The notes: generated by a model from the letters alone, not told the origin. A stretch of 64,000 nucleotides of DNA from Laccaria trichodermophora (GCA_018417955.1 JACTVC010000002.1:2418001-2482000), one strand, 5' to 3'; shown: positions 32,571-45,333, counted from the first letter of the stretch. Numbers and translations are program-made.

Positions 32571-33439
32571 ACTGAAATCCTGTCCAATACTGTTTGTAGC
32601 AGATGACTGAGTAACAGCAAATATATGATTTTGAGATACGCACCTTTGTTCTTGAGGTCGTCGACGCCGGTGCCGAAAGTCTTGCAAGTTGGCTAATAGG
32701 TCTACAGGTGGCTTCAAAGCACTATACAGTACCACGGCGTTTTCCGAAGGATAAGATCATCGCTTATGTAATTACCCAACATTGGGTCCGACTCAGTTTC
32801 AGCCGTGAGCGGTATATCCAGAAAGTCAAAGGCATCCTCAAACCCGCGTTTGAAAATCAGCAAGTATCTTCCCAGCCAGTCTAATGCAAGCCTGTGGGTG
32901 CCAGTTCGAATTTTAGGTTTGAGTGCGGGCCAACTCTTAGTAGATATAATAGAATGTGAGATCCATACTGATGATCAATCCCTCTACCGATGAGCAAGGC
33001 CTAGATGGTTTTCGTGGAGAAATCGGATACACGAGTCCAAACTTTTTACGTTGAAGCAACATCGCATTATTCATGGGTTTGATCGTTCTTCTGTGTATGC
33101 GATTTTGAATCGCCAATCCCGCAGTGTCTTGCATATCGAAGAAATATATTCAAACAAGAGATCCAGGGTATGGTCGGCTTGGGAGGTGCCAAAACAAAGA
33201 CGGCTCATTTTTAGGACAAGAACCGTCCGGAAACGGGAAACAGGCTCTGGAAAACCCCTCATAAGATAAGAAAAAAATCAGAATGTGACTCTGTTGCGGT
33301 AGGAAGGATGATCATGCGCCAATTATTCATCTTGAAGTTAACAAGTTCAACTATCAACGAAACTAAGAAAGGGATGGCTGGGAAAAAAAACCTAAGAATT
33401 AATTGGCGTAAAATGCCACCCAAGTTTGTGACCTCACCA
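32571..33439. other. Unassigned 870-bp region with coding-like stretches
   Basis: This is the longest stretch I could not explain. On the minus strand a frame open from about 32970 to a stop at 32714 reads like protein, for example TGTHRLALDWLGRYLLIFKR and DAFDFLDIPLTAETESDPML, but has no good start. Two more minus-strand open frames (33071-33262, 32937-33134) and a plus-strand one (33051-33269) overlap around it. It may be a fast-evolving gene, a decayed gene, or just the RPS24 promoter plus the TPD3 3' flank. No tRNA or repeat is seen. Confidence 0.35.
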
Positions 33440-35584
33440 CTAGACATCAGAAGCTAGTGCCCGTTGGAGGGCTCGTGTGGCAAAGTACCTAACGTCGGCG
33501 TCCTGATCGCTTTTCTGACGCTCCAGAGCAGGGGTAATCCGTTCTCGCACAAACGCACGTCCTTCCGGCGAGTTTCCGAATGCAATTGCCATAACTTCCA
33601 AGGATTTAGCAACATTAAAACGGATGTTGGGGATGGGGTCTTTTGAAAGGTCCAAAAGGGGTCCAATAACTTCCGAGCGAACAATTTCTAGGTTCAAAGA
33701 TGGGGAGATTGTCTAGCTTGAAGTATAAACATCAGTAAGTCAAGGCGAGGACATGACACGGACCGTGATCGCTTGAACCGTGGTCATCCTGAATAGATAG
33801 TTAGGGTGTGAACCCATACCCATTACTTTAGGCACAATGGCGACTTTTGCCCAGTCGACACCGAAAACCTCTGTCAACTTTTTGAGATTGACAGTGGCAG
33901 CTTCGCGGATACTGTAAACGGTGTCTCCCAACCACGACATGCAAAGGTTCCCGAGTTGCTCATCAAAGAATGGTTTCCCAAGTTGGTTGGCCAAAAGGGG
34001 GATGTACTCAATGATGGCCTGTCGAACGCGCCATGATTTATCCTCTGCGAGCTCAACAATAGCGGGAAGCAGACTTTCGGAGAGCAACTCGATACCTATA
34101 ACTGGTTCAAGTAACAATCAGGCCAGACCCAGAATGAGCAAAGACGAGTCAGACTCACCAGTATTCACTGTCTCTAACTTGCTGATTATATTGAGTCTAA
34201 CCTCGGGGAAATCGTCTTTCAGCAGGTGGAGGAAGAGAGGCAAAAGGTTCTCAATTGTTGCTTCCTTCCCGAGTAAGGGGGCAAGGCCACTGATCTGAAT
34301 TGCAAGTGCCGCCCGAACATGCTGGGAGGCATCTTGGGAGAGATCTCGCACACAGGGCACAATTCGTGCCAGGATGACCTCCTTGTCAAGGGAACTCGAG
34401 AAACCTAAATGTCCACGATTAGTATTGTAACAATGAACGCGTTCAAATAGATACCAGGGATTTGGCTCGCAGCAGCTGTGCGCACCTCGGCTTCGTTGTC
34501 TTTCAGTAGCTGGACATACTGGCCAATTAATTCCTCTCGCACAATATCAACGCCAACAGCATCTGCGAGCTACAGGCGGCCTCGTCAAACACGATAAGGG
34601 CCCAAGACAAAATGCCCACCTCATTGAAGTGATTAGCAGCCATATATCTTACTCGCCAGCTCTTGTCACCAATGCTCTGTTTAATTTGCTTCAATAGTTG
34701 CTCTTTCACCTCGGCTGGAGAAATTCTTTTTGCGAGAACAATCAAATCTTCCACTGTCAACAACCTGACGGAGTCCTGATCGTCCGATTGAAGCCTGCAG
34801 TAGATCGGCAATCCATCAGATATGATATGCTGCTGGGCGAAATGAGTCAAGAGAGGCTAGGAGGAAGTGGTTAGATGACGGGGAGCAGAGAATATAAAAT
34901 CAGACCCACACCGAGCCACTTCGCAGCCGCGCGCCTGACCATGGGCGTGTCGTCCGACCCGAGAGCTGCAAATCCTTTGCGTAGTTCGTCTTGAACAGCC
35001 GTGGATACCTTTGCATAAACAGCTGGATATAGGGCCGCAGATGATGTCCTAGAGGTAAACCATTCGCCTTGCGATAGGCGTTTCAACAAGGGGATGTAAT
35101 ATTCTTCGATCTGAGGTTGAGAAAGTACTGTGGCAACTTTTGTTATCGATTCCGCTGCCTTGATTCATGATGAGCAGCTGAGAAAAAGAAGAAGTACGTT
35201 GAGACGTGCCTTGTCCCTAACAAGTGTTTCTTCCACAGCAGACAGGTTTTCGAGCGGTCCGAGGAGCACATGAGCATACTCCTTGCCCCCAATATATTCC
35301 TCAAAATTCCTGCCTAGCTCCTCTGCTAAAGCAAGTAGAACTTCATCCTCGTCGTCGATAGAGTCCTGAAGGAAAGGGACCAGCTCCTCTCTAGCGCGAT
35401 CCGCACCAAGCGCCAACGCGATTGTGGGGATGCTATGAATGGCATTCAAGCGCAATTGAACATCCTCGGAGCGAAGTTCATCCATGAGGATTGCAATCGG
35501 CGCAATCTAATAATGGAGTGAGATGACTGCATATATTGATGTGGCAGAGAGACGAACATCTTCTATAGGAAATCCCGCGTCCAT
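33440..35584 (-). CDS. TPD3: PP2A scaffold subunit A (HEAT repeats)
   Basis: The gene starts at 35584 (MDAGFPIED, then an intron and [20 protein letters not shown]) and stops at 33440. The product is the A subunit of protein phosphatase 2A, a horseshoe of fifteen HEAT repeats that holds the catalytic C and regulatory B subunits. Repeat after repeat is visible: [138 protein letters not shown] and [16 protein letters not shown]. About nine short introns interrupt it. The ending [20 protein letters not shown] is typical. The gene is divergent from the epimerase gene (286 bp between starts). Confidence 0.96.
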
Positions 35585-35789
35585 GATGAAATCTCGGTCG
35601 TGCAAGGTGGTGTGTGGCAGATCGTAGTGGAATGTTTCGTGAGATCACGGCCACGGGTAAAATATTTGGAATCGAGAAGCAGAATAGGCGTAGCTAGCAG
35701 ATTCAGAAAGCTGGTAGACAACCAGTGGAATGGAAAGCGTTAACTTGCTGTTGTCGGCGTTGGTGGAACAAGGAGGATCAGATGGCAAG

Positions 35790-35795
35790 CACGTG
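35790..35795. promoter_or_regulatory. CACGTG box between TPD3 and the epimerase gene
   Basis: CACGTG (context GCACGTGC) sits 81 bp upstream of the epimerase ATG and 206 bp upstream of the TPD3 ATG. It is a possible E-box, but its spacing differs from the other four boxes noted in this window. Confidence 0.3.
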
Positions 35796-35870
35796 CTGCT
35801 TATGTACGTATTGTATGTGAGCACTTCACCTTGGTAATAAGTTAAAGTAGTAAGTACTTAGCATCCGACC

Positions 35871-36921
35871 ATGCCCGTCAGCAATTTACACGATAGAGTT
35901 GTCCTTCAGCATCCCAAGGTGAGCTCAGACGCTACCTATTCGATTAGTATCTGATGAACTCAACGCCAGGGATCGACTGTCGAGATCCTGTTCTACGGTG
36001 CCACAGTCATCTCATGGAGAGCGGCAGATATCGGCGCTTCTGAGGTTAAGGAACGACTTTTCGTGTCCTCGAAGGCATTCTTAGATGGTAGCAAACCTGT
36101 CCGTGGTGGAATACCGGTTGTCTTCCCTTGTTTCGGTGCTCCTACACATACAGAGCACTCAAAGCTTGGACAACACGGCTTTGCACGAAGTGAGGTGTGG
36201 TCCTTGGACTCTGTGGCAATGGACAATGATGCTGGCGTTTCTGTGCGACTGAGTGCGCGTGCAAATCATCCCTTGCTGACCTCTAATGACGCTATGTGCA
36301 GCCCTCGAACAAAATCACAAAGTCACTCCTATCTTTCCTCAGCCCTTCCATCTCAGTTATGTCGTGACATTGGCAGAACATCAACTCAGTACCGATCTCC
36401 ATGTCAAGAATACATCCAGCACAGCAGGAGATTCCCTTGAGTTCCAGGCCCTTCTCCATAACTACATCCGTGCGCCCGCCGATCAAGTTCAAGTTGCACC
36501 CCTTCAACATTTGCAATACTACGATAAAACTGAGACCAGCGATCAAGCACGAGCCTTGCCCAAAGTGGAGGCCAGAGCTGCAGTTGATGTCATTCGCTAT
36601 ACAGATTCGGTCTATGAAGATGCTCCACAAAATTACAAGGTGGCATGGCCGGAGGGGGGTCTCAAAATCAGATCGGTCAATTTGAAAGATGTGGTTGTTT
36701 GGAATCCGCAGGAAGAAGGCCGAAAAATAGCTGACATGGAGGAAGATGGATGGTGTGTTTATACGCCAACTTTCGCGATCAGGCATTTAACAATGCACAG
36801 GAAACACTACATATGTGTTGAGCCAGGCTTCGTGCGAGGGTTTGTGAAACTTGAAGCAGGGAAGACATGGATTGGGCAGCAGGTTATTTCGGTGCTAGGA
36901 CCAGTCGAATCTGCGTTGTGA
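35871..36921 (+). CDS. Glucose-6-phosphate 1-epimerase
   Basis: Starting MPVSNLHDRVVLQHPK, this gene encodes a protein of the D-hexose-6-phosphate mutarotase family (yeast YMR099C type), which interconverts alpha- and beta-glucose-6-phosphate in the cytosol. Family segments are GSTVEILFYGATVISWRA, LFVSSKAFLDGSKPVRGGIP, the motif VFPCFGAP, LGQHGFARSEVWSLDS, SFHLS-type strand residues (PFHLSYVVTLAEH), LEFQALLHNYI and a C-terminal VEPGFVRGFVKLEAGKTW. His in GQHGFAR and Glu in VEPG correspond to catalytic positions of galactose-mutarotase-like folds. Introns are at about 35922-35970, 36250-36297 and 36754-36800; the last joins DGW to KHYICVEPG. The stop is 46 bp from the next ATG. Confidence 0.9.
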
Positions 36922-36967
36922 TAAACATGTAAATATTGAGATTGAAAATTAAATAAATTGATTGTTT

Positions 36968-39900
36968 ATGTCTCCTTCTCAAGTCGCCCCTGCTCATTCA
37001 CCCAAGGCCACTCGGAAACCTCGACTACAAGTCTACCTAAATCATATCGATCATACGCTTATTCCCCCGGGTCCACTAGACAACTCTTCTCTCTACCGCG
37101 TTCCCGTACTCCGCATTTTCGGTTTATCATCCGCTGGACAGAAAACCTGCGTCCATGTCCACCAAGTTTATCCGTATTTCTACGTAGCTTACCCCAGTAA
37201 ACTCAGTCCTTCCCATGGTCCGTGGCTATTTCTGCATTCTGTCTGTGTGCCTAATTCACGTTTCAGTGAAACGTTACATTTTGCGCTTGACACTGTCGTT
37301 GAACCACGCCATCGCACACTCTCTGAATCATGACCCCCACTTGTCCACATCACAATACATTCATGCGATCATACTGGTAAAAGGTGTCGATTTCTATGGA
37401 TTTCATACATCCTATTCGCCATTCCTTAAGATTCTAGTCGCCAATCCAGCTTATGTCAATCGGATTGCCATCATAATGCGGTCTGGTATGGTTATGAGTA
37501 CACGGTTCTGTCTTTATGAAAGTCATCTCAGCTTCATCTTGCAGTTTATGTGCGATTTTGGCCTCTACGGATGCGGCTTAGTAGATTTTGAAGACGCGTT
37601 AGAACGTTGCGAAGAGGAGCCAGCTCCAATTGAGGGCGATCCCCTGCCCATAGCCTTTGCGCCATCTCCGTATTTCCGCCAGTCGCGTTTACCGCTTGAG
37701 GTGGATGTCATTTCACCTCAGATTCTTAATCGTCTTCGTATAGACGCAAGATATATTCACCACCAACTCAACATACCTGCTCCTCGTTTTCCTTCAGACC
37801 CTCTGGTACTGAGCGTTCGTGAATTGTGGGATGATGAGCGTGCTCGCCGTCAAGCCCGTGGTCTTCATCCTTCACCAGAGATGCCCATTGATCCAAGTGA
37901 CTCCTCGAGGGCACCAGGAGGAGCTTGGGTCGCCGAAGCTCGATGGTGGGATGCAATGCGTGAAAGAATAGAAGAGGATGCACAACACACGCACCAGGAA
38001 CCAATGACAACTGCTCTTTCATGGGAGTCGGGAACAATAACAACGTTTGGAAGTGTTGAGGCCCTTTGGGAGGAGCACTGGAAGACTTGGAAACCGACGA
38101 GCGAACAGCACAATGAGGAAGAAGCAACAACAGAAGAAGAGAACGACCAGATCGATGTGGACATGTCTATGCTTTCTAACCAAGAGATTAGCGATCTTGA
38201 GGTGGAGGAAGCAAACGATTCAGTCTGGAATAATCCTCATTATGAAGAGCTTCAAGATGGGGATGAAATAGAGGAGGATAATGCGGAGGGCGAAAATCTT
38301 GAAGAGAATTGCGACCCGATTGAAGCTGCTGCGGGGCACGTCTATCTAACAGGCAGTCATCAAGATCCATTTGTAGTCGCACCTGAGGCAGGAGACCATT
38401 TGCCAGGTGATTTGGAATACCGATTACCCAGGTAGGCCCAGTTGTTTTGATTGAAGGCCATGCTGATGTTTAAATCTAGTCCTCCTGACCCAGAAGACAA
38501 TGGTAGAAGAAAGTCTCGAGACGCGACAGTAACGCCAACAAAGTAGTTTTTCCTATGTCCCCCATCCGTTCTTATCTCGACATCAAGGTCCCTAGGCGCA
38601 TGCAATCTGAAAGCGATTTACACAATCTACTTCACCCCGCCAGCCCTTCACCGAGGTATTTTGGATCTCGTGCTTCGACTCTGCGACTCACCGCGCTTTT
38701 TAGTGTGCATGATTTGCCACTCCCACCGGTTTGGGTAAAAGCCAACCTTCAGTTAGAACTTCAAAGATGATAGCTAACCTCGTAATTAAGCCATCCAGTT
38801 CTCTGCCAAACTTTCCGGATCAACTCCTACAACAAGCTAATCTTCCAGTTTTGTCTGGACGTACCGAAGAGGATGGTATTTATCTGTGTCAGCATTCGAC
38901 TATCGAGTTTTCACATTTTCCATTTTGACAGACATTGTCGCAAAAAAACGGACAACCTTAGTTGCTGCGCGTGCCATCGAGCCGTCTCATGTCTTCGATA
39001 CATGTATGGCTACAAATTTGAATAGATATGTCTATTCTCTGCAACCACCATCCTCTCGCGACCTCCTTGCTGGTTTGGATGGTCTCGGTATCGATAACAG
39101 AATTTATCGTTCCCCTTATTATTCCAAAGATTCGGATATCCCCGATAATCCAAAGGAATACGCTGGCCTCCAATACCATCTCAAAGGCGGAGAAGGCATC
39201 GTCAGCCTGGATGAGTGGGATCATGCTGAGATGCTTGCCGTTTTTCCTCAAACGATGAGCCTGGATCCAGCCGGCATCGGAGGCTGGGAATACGCCAGAC
39301 ACCCCCCGAGTATCAAAGAGGTTCGAAAATGGATCGTGTCTGACGAAGGCAGGTCGCATACAAAATCTCGAAAGTTACATTCGCAGGTATGTAACGTTGT
39401 ACACACACTCTCGTTCGCATTTCACGGGCTGCAATAGATAGAAGGGCCCACTCAAGCAAATATATACGGGTTCAAAACATCTCCTGCGACGGCGTCAGAT
39501 AATTCTCGTGAGAGAAAAAATATGTCTGTTCTATCACTGGAAATTTTCGGTATGCAGTCCTGCGATCTGCTGGGAAATGTACTGTAATGACAAATAGTTC
39601 CAACGTCTGGGGACAAGGCCCCCGCTCCCGAAACCGATGAGATTTTTGCAGTGTTTTATGCTCATCATGTCTCTGGTACAGACATCGTACAGTCTGGGAC
39701 AGTGGTCCGTCAGTCGCCAACGCTGGATTCGAATCGTCTTCGATATCTTCATTTGGACGTTGTCTCTACTGAACTTGAACTTTTGAACAGAGTGGTTGAT
39801 ATTGTGGTTGATATTGACCCTGATATCTTGGTTGGTTGGGAGGTACAGCGATCATCCTGGGGGTACGCTGAAGCGCGTGGGAAACAATATGGTTTTTCAT

Positions 39901-42883
39901 CCCCCATCGTCAACAAGAAAACTACTGATGTTTCAATGCAAGGTTTCGAGATTGCGGACCTCATCTCTCGCGCAGCTACACGACGTAGTAGTGGGGGAGC
40001 GGACAGGTGGAGCTCGAGAACCGCATCCACTTTTAAGGTCACAGGACGCCATGTCTTGAACCTTTGGAGAGCCATGCGCTCAGAACAGACCTTGAACGTA
40101 TACAGCTTTGAGAACGTAGCTTTCCACCTGCTTCGAAGGAGGTGGGTCCCTTATTTCGTGTCTTTTATCGACAACAACCATTATATACAGAGTCCCAAAG
40201 TACAGCTTTAAAACATTGACAGAATGGTATCACAGTCCAGTGCCGGCGCACGCCGCTCTCCTGATTCGACATCTTACCTTGCGGGCGCGTATGATGTTGG
40301 AAATGTTGGAAGAATCAGAGTTAGTGACGAAAACAGCGTACGCAACCTTCATCTATTTTGCACCTCCATGCTGCATCGTCGATCAGTGAATTCGCTCGCG
40401 TTTTTGGGGTGGACTTTTTTTCTGTTATCAGCCGCGGCTCCCAATTCAAGGTAGAATCATTCATGTTTCGAATCGCGAAGCCAGAGTGTTTTGTGCTCAT
40501 ATCACCAAATAAAAGCGACGTGAGTAGTTTTTTTACCTTTTCGAGTGCAAACATATTGAACCATGTTCGAGTTTAGGTTGGCAAACAAAATGCAGCAGAG
40601 TGCATGCCGCTCATTATGGAGCCCATTTCCGCGTTTTATTCGAGCCCGCTCGTCGTTCTTGATTTTCAATCTCTTTATCCGTCCGTCATGATCGCGTACA
40701 ACTATTGTTACTCGACATGTCTCGGCCGAATCACTGACTTCCAAGGGAAATTCAAATTTGGCGTTGTAGACTTCGATTTGCCTCCGGGCATGCTTGCAAA
40801 TCTTAAGGATTACATTACTGGTATGATTTTTGTGATATACTTTGCTCAGCAAGAAGCTCAATCTGTAACAGTTGCCCCGAATGGCATTATGTACGTAAAA
40901 AGCGATGTGCGAAGAGGATTATTGGGCCGAATGTTGACCGAGTTATTGGAAACCCGAGTGATGGTGAAGCAGGCCATGAAGGGTGTTAAAGATGACAAGG
41001 TAAATTGTACGCCAGGAGTTTGACAGGATATGCTCTAAACTCGGTATCAAGTCTCTTCTCAGAATATTAGATGCAAGGCAACTCGGTCTGAAATACATCG
41101 CAAATGTTACCTATGGATACACGAGTGCAACCTTCTCTGGTCGAATGCCTGCGGTTGAAATCGCCGATAGCATTGTACAGAGCGGTCGTGAAACTCTTGA
41201 AAAGGTACCTGTTTCACCTTCAAAGTGAGGAGGTTGAGCTTACAGGAGGTTAGGCCATTGATTTAATAAACAAAACCAAAAGATGGGGTGCACAGGTAAG
41301 GTGAATAGAATAGGATATCTAAATGCCTCACCTCGCACTTGTGATAGGTGGTTTATGGAGATACCGACAGTGTTTTCCTGTGGGTTGCAGCGTTCGTTTC
41401 ACCTTTCAAAGTTTGAGCCCCAGTCCAGATACTTGAAAGGCAAAACAAAGGAACAGGCCTTCAGAATCGGACATGAAATCGCAGATGCAGTGACCAGTTT
41501 GAACCCGTCACCCATTAAACTTAAGTTTGAAAAGGTTTTTTTCCCACCACTCCTGTGCCTCCTAGCATCAGCTGAATCCCCTTGGCAGGTCTATCTGCCT
41601 TGTGTTCTTATGGCTAAAAAGCGCTATGTCGGCTTCAAGTACGAGCAGCCAGACGACAAGAACCCTACGTTCGATGCGAAAGGAATTGAAACCGTTCGGC
41701 GTGACGGTGTCCTAGCGCAACGTAAGATGACGGAGCATTGCCTCAAGTAAGCGCAGTAGTTAAGGCTGCATAAAAATTTCACGGTATCTCGTTCCAGGAT
41801 ACTATTTCGCACTCAAGACCTTAGTGAAGTCAAAGATTACTGTTATCGATCATGGACGAAGCTACTCGATAATAAGGCTTCTGTCCAGGACTTCATCTTT
41901 GCAAAGGAAGTCAGAATGGGCACCTATAGGTAATGCCATCTTGGCCCCCACCCGCTATGGCTTATATCCCTTTGGTGCAAGCGACAAGGTTCCCCCGCCT
42001 CCTGGGGTGATTGTAGCTGCTCGGAGGATGACTGAAGATGCAAATGCTGAACCTCCACATGGGGAGCGAGTGCCCTATGTGATTGTCCAAGGACCCCCAG
42101 GCTCGAGACTCGTCGACAGAGCATTTGACCCTTTGGAGTTACTCAACAACAGGTATCTTTGCTCGTTGATCGCAGTTCATCATCAATCAATTCACCACTC
42201 TTCTCCACAAAGCTATCTACGCCTGGATGCGACGTATTACATTACACGTGTACTTATCCCTCCTTTGGAACGAATCTTCAGTCTCGTTGGGGCAGATGTT
42301 AAGCAATGGTTTACAGAAATGCCAAGGATGACGACGATTCAGGAATTTCCGGTCTCACCAAGGAAGTTCGATGAAGCTGGGGAAAGTCCCAAGGGACCCA
42401 ACATGGACGTGCACTTCCAAAACGAACAATGTCTGGTCTGTGGAGAATGGGCTTCCCAAGGTCAATGCATCATCCAGTCACATTTGCGTCTTTTAACTCT
42501 CAATAGGTCTTTGCGACAATTGCTGGTATTCCAACGAAAGAACGATAGCAAATCTCGCGTTTCGCATACGATCCAAAGAAAAACGCCTTGTCAACATCCA
42601 CCGCATCTGCAGGTCTTGTACTGGTTCTGCAGGAACTGAGCCTATTAAATGTGAATCACTTGATTGCCCCTGGTTCTACTCAAGACGAAGGGCAGAAGAA
42701 AAAATGGAACTCGTACCTATCTACCAAGAATACTCGGCGGCGGTAGAAGAAGATCTGGATTTACAAATGGGTTCAACTGAACTTGATACAGATGTGGATA
42801 TGGATGCAGAATCAGGAACGGAGACTGAAACTGAAACTGTCATGGGAACATATGAAGCCGGCGAGGAGGGAGGCGAATGGTGA
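36968..42883 (+). CDS. REV3: DNA polymerase zeta catalytic subunit
   Basis: This long multi-exon gene starts MSPSQVAPAHSPKATRKPRL. Rev3 is the B-family polymerase of translesion synthesis, working with Rev7 and Rev1. The N-terminal domain reads LQVYLNHIDHTLIPPGPLDN and MRSGMVMSTRF, with LSFILQFMCDFGLYGCG. An acidic, poorly conserved middle follows. The exonuclease-like part has LDVVSTELELLNRVVDIVVD and DPDILVGWEVQRSSWGYAEA. Polymerase motifs are DFQSLYPSVMIAYNYCYSTC (A), KYIANVTYGYTSATFSGRMP (B) and VVYGDTDSVF (C), all catalytic acids present. The C-terminal zinc and Fe-S cysteines are CLVC, CDNC, CRSC and CESLDC. The tail is acidic (ETETET). The exon junction just after motif C (41378-41428) is irregular. 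Estimated length is about 1,500 residues. Confidence 0.94.
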
Positions 42884-43013
42884 CGATCGAATGTCCGCTG
42901 TGTTCCTTCGTCTTATTATTTTCCATGCCGCGGCCTGTACGAGTCTTTTCCCTCGTTGAATATCAAATCATCAAATTATGCATCAAGTCTCCAATTCATC
43001 CTCCCTCATGAAG

Positions 43014-43729
43014 CTAAACAGTTTGATACGCGCCAGCTGCTGCAGGCGGCGCGCCTTGTGAAGATACAATGTTGTTGGCAGGTGGTCGGGTGCCGCGTAT
43101 GAAATTATCGTCCTCGACTGTCTGGTAACCATCTCGCCCGCCCGATGTAAACCCGCCGGGCATTGACCAAACTGTGATTGCGTTGAAGGAGGTACTACAT
43201 GTCATTGTTCTACGGTACTCACCTGTGGCGCCACCAAGGTTAGGACCTAGATTGCCAAATTGACCCCCTCTTTGACGTGTTGCACTTGCAAACACAAAGA
43301 AGGTGGGGACCTGATAATGATGAGACATTTCCAAAAAAGAACCAAAGAAAGGATTCGTACCTTGAGGATAAGCAGAGAGAACGTCAAGAACTTAGCCCAG
43401 CCATTTTGCTCGCTTTTGAGCATCCATATGATGTCGAACAAGGCTGAGACACCCAGGAAGCCGGTAAACTACTCAATAAGCGATCAAAAAAGATACTCCT
43501 GAGACGTAGCTCACTGTTGGAAGAGATTGGGAAGCCTCTGTATTGTTTTCCTGGGCATAAATGCCGAAGAGGAAGAGAGGGAAGTTGTAAGCTGGTGATG
43601 CAAACAGACTTGAAAAGAAAGACACGGCCTAGGAAACGATTAGTGTCAAGAGAAGAGCGAAGAGGGCATTATTCGAACCGTTCCAGCCAACACAAGTTTG
43701 GAGGGGTCGAGGCCCTGCACAAAATCCAT
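43014..43729 (-). CDS. AGTRAP-like small tetraspan membrane protein
   Basis: The gene starts at 43729 with MDFVQGLDPSKLVLAGT and ends at 43014. After an intron come AVSFFSSLFASPAYNFPLFL (membrane) and FGIYAQENNTEASQSLPT. Next is FTGFLGVSALFDIIWMLKSE, then WAKFLTFSLLILK and, after another intron, VPTFFVFASATRQRGGQFG. The pattern of spans, the D-I-x-W core and the end of the last helix before RGG resemble the type-1 angiotensin receptor-associated protein family, which in animals regulates receptor internalisation. Fungi lack that receptor, so the role here must differ. The C-terminal cytosolic tail is Gly/Pro-rich and ends APPAAAGAYQTV. It shares a 93-bp divergent promoter with DPH7. The family call is moderate. 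Confidence 0.65.
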
Positions 43730-43822
43730 GAGAGGTTGATAGGAAAGTAACTGTTGAATGTACTAGTTGCAGGACTATATATGTGACGTAAATAGTACAT
43801 AACCTATGTAACTCCAACACTC

Positions 43823-45263
43823 ATGACACCCTATGACACAGTTTACCCTGCTGATAGTTTAGAATTCTGTCCGAGCGAGAATGCCTTGGACATATTTGTC
43901 TGCGGCACTTACAAGCTCGAGGATGTTGACAAGACGACGACAGGCCAACCGACGATCAATTACCAGAGCAGACGAGGACAATGCCTAGTTTTCCAAGTGG
44001 TTGCACCCAACGAACGAGATCCGCTATCTTGGTTGGGTTCTCGTCTGTTGTTTACAATTCATTTTTTCAATCGCGTTTTTGGATGTAGTCGTCAAATTCA
44101 AGCGATCGATTTACCTGCTGTGCTCGACATGAAATGGTAACTCGCGTCACGGATAGCCGTCTACTACGTTGACTGAAGACAATATCTAGGTGTCACAAAC
44201 AAGACACAGGGAATCCAACCCTCGCCATTGCTGACTCGGAAGGGAACGTCACCTTATACGAATGGGATACGCAACAGGTGAATTATATCAACCTTTCAAT
44301 AAATTTAGCTACGATTCATCTTCGAGTCAGCGAATCCTCGAGAAAATTAGCTCTATCCAATGCTCAACCCCCGATACTCTTTGCCTCTCGCTGGATTGGG
44401 ATAATCGCAGAACATCCGGAACGTATGCATGCTCTCGAGTGGTCCAAATGTCTATTCAAATGGTCAGCCCTTCACAGTCAGCTGGGTAACCTAGCTGTCT
44501 CCTTGTCGAGCGGCTCCATTTGTCTTGTGCGTCCCACTGCGGCGGCAAATTTTCAACCTGTATCCACATGGCATGCCCATGATTTCGAGCCATGGACCGT
44601 GGCATGGAATTATTGGAATACCAATGTCATCTATTCTGGTTATTATCTTTCGTTCCGATTGCATTTTTCCTTGCCTTACCTTCAATTGAGGTGGCGATGA
44701 TTTGAAACTGAAAGCTTGGGATATACGACAAAATTGCGAGCAACCGATATTCGTCAATAAACGGTATCTCCACTGATGTTGCTTAAAGTCATCGTCTAAC
44801 TGTCATGTAGGTTTGAAGCCGGCGTCACTTCAATCCAAAGTCACCCGTTAGTTGAACATCTGATAGCCGTTGGGAGGTTTGGGGTTTTTCCTCTATGTTT
44901 TGAAACAAATGCATACTCCACCTCTTCAGCTACAATGACACTGTTCGACTTTTCGACGTTCGGAAGCCTCTCATTCCCGTTAGTGAAGCAAATGTTGGTG
45001 GAGGCGCGTGGCGTTTGAAGTGGCATCCTTCTCTCAATCGCAAGCATGACTTACTCGTTGCTTGCATGCATGACGGATGTAAGGTGATACACTTCAACCA
45101 CGAAGACTTTTCAGGGGGCAGCTCGCTGTCCAGACGGTTCGATGACCACGATTCCATGGCCTATGGTGTAGATTGGTCGTATGGGCCCAACTTGGCGACC
45201 GGCGAGTCCATTATTGGAAGCTGTTCCTTTTACGACCACAAGTTGCAGCTTTGGACCGCCTAA
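43823..45263 (+). CDS. DPH7: Diphthine methylesterase (WD40), diphthamide pathway
   Basis: Starting MTPYDTVYPADSLEFCPSEN, the gene encodes a WD40 propeller. DPH7 (WDR85, yeast Rrt2) removes a methyl ester from methylated diphthine on eEF2 before the final amidation to diphthamide, in the cytosol. Diagnostic segments are NALDIFVCGTYKLED, LAIADSEGNVTLYEWD, LCLSLDWDNRRTSGTQLGNL, HDFEPWTVAWN, GSYNDTVRLFDVRKPLIPVS, GGGAWRLKWHPSLNRKH, HDSMAYGVDWSYG and the ending GSCSFYDHKLQLWTA. HDSMAYG and SFYDH are characteristic of this family among WD40 proteins. Introns of about 50-70 nt interrupt the propeller. The stop is 70 bp from the stop of the convergent TMEM135-like gene. Confidence 0.93.
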
Positions 45264-45333
45264 CTTATTTGCCAGGGGTGAGAGACAGGATACATAAGTT
45301 TCCACCAAATACGAATGTTCTAAGATCAGGTTG

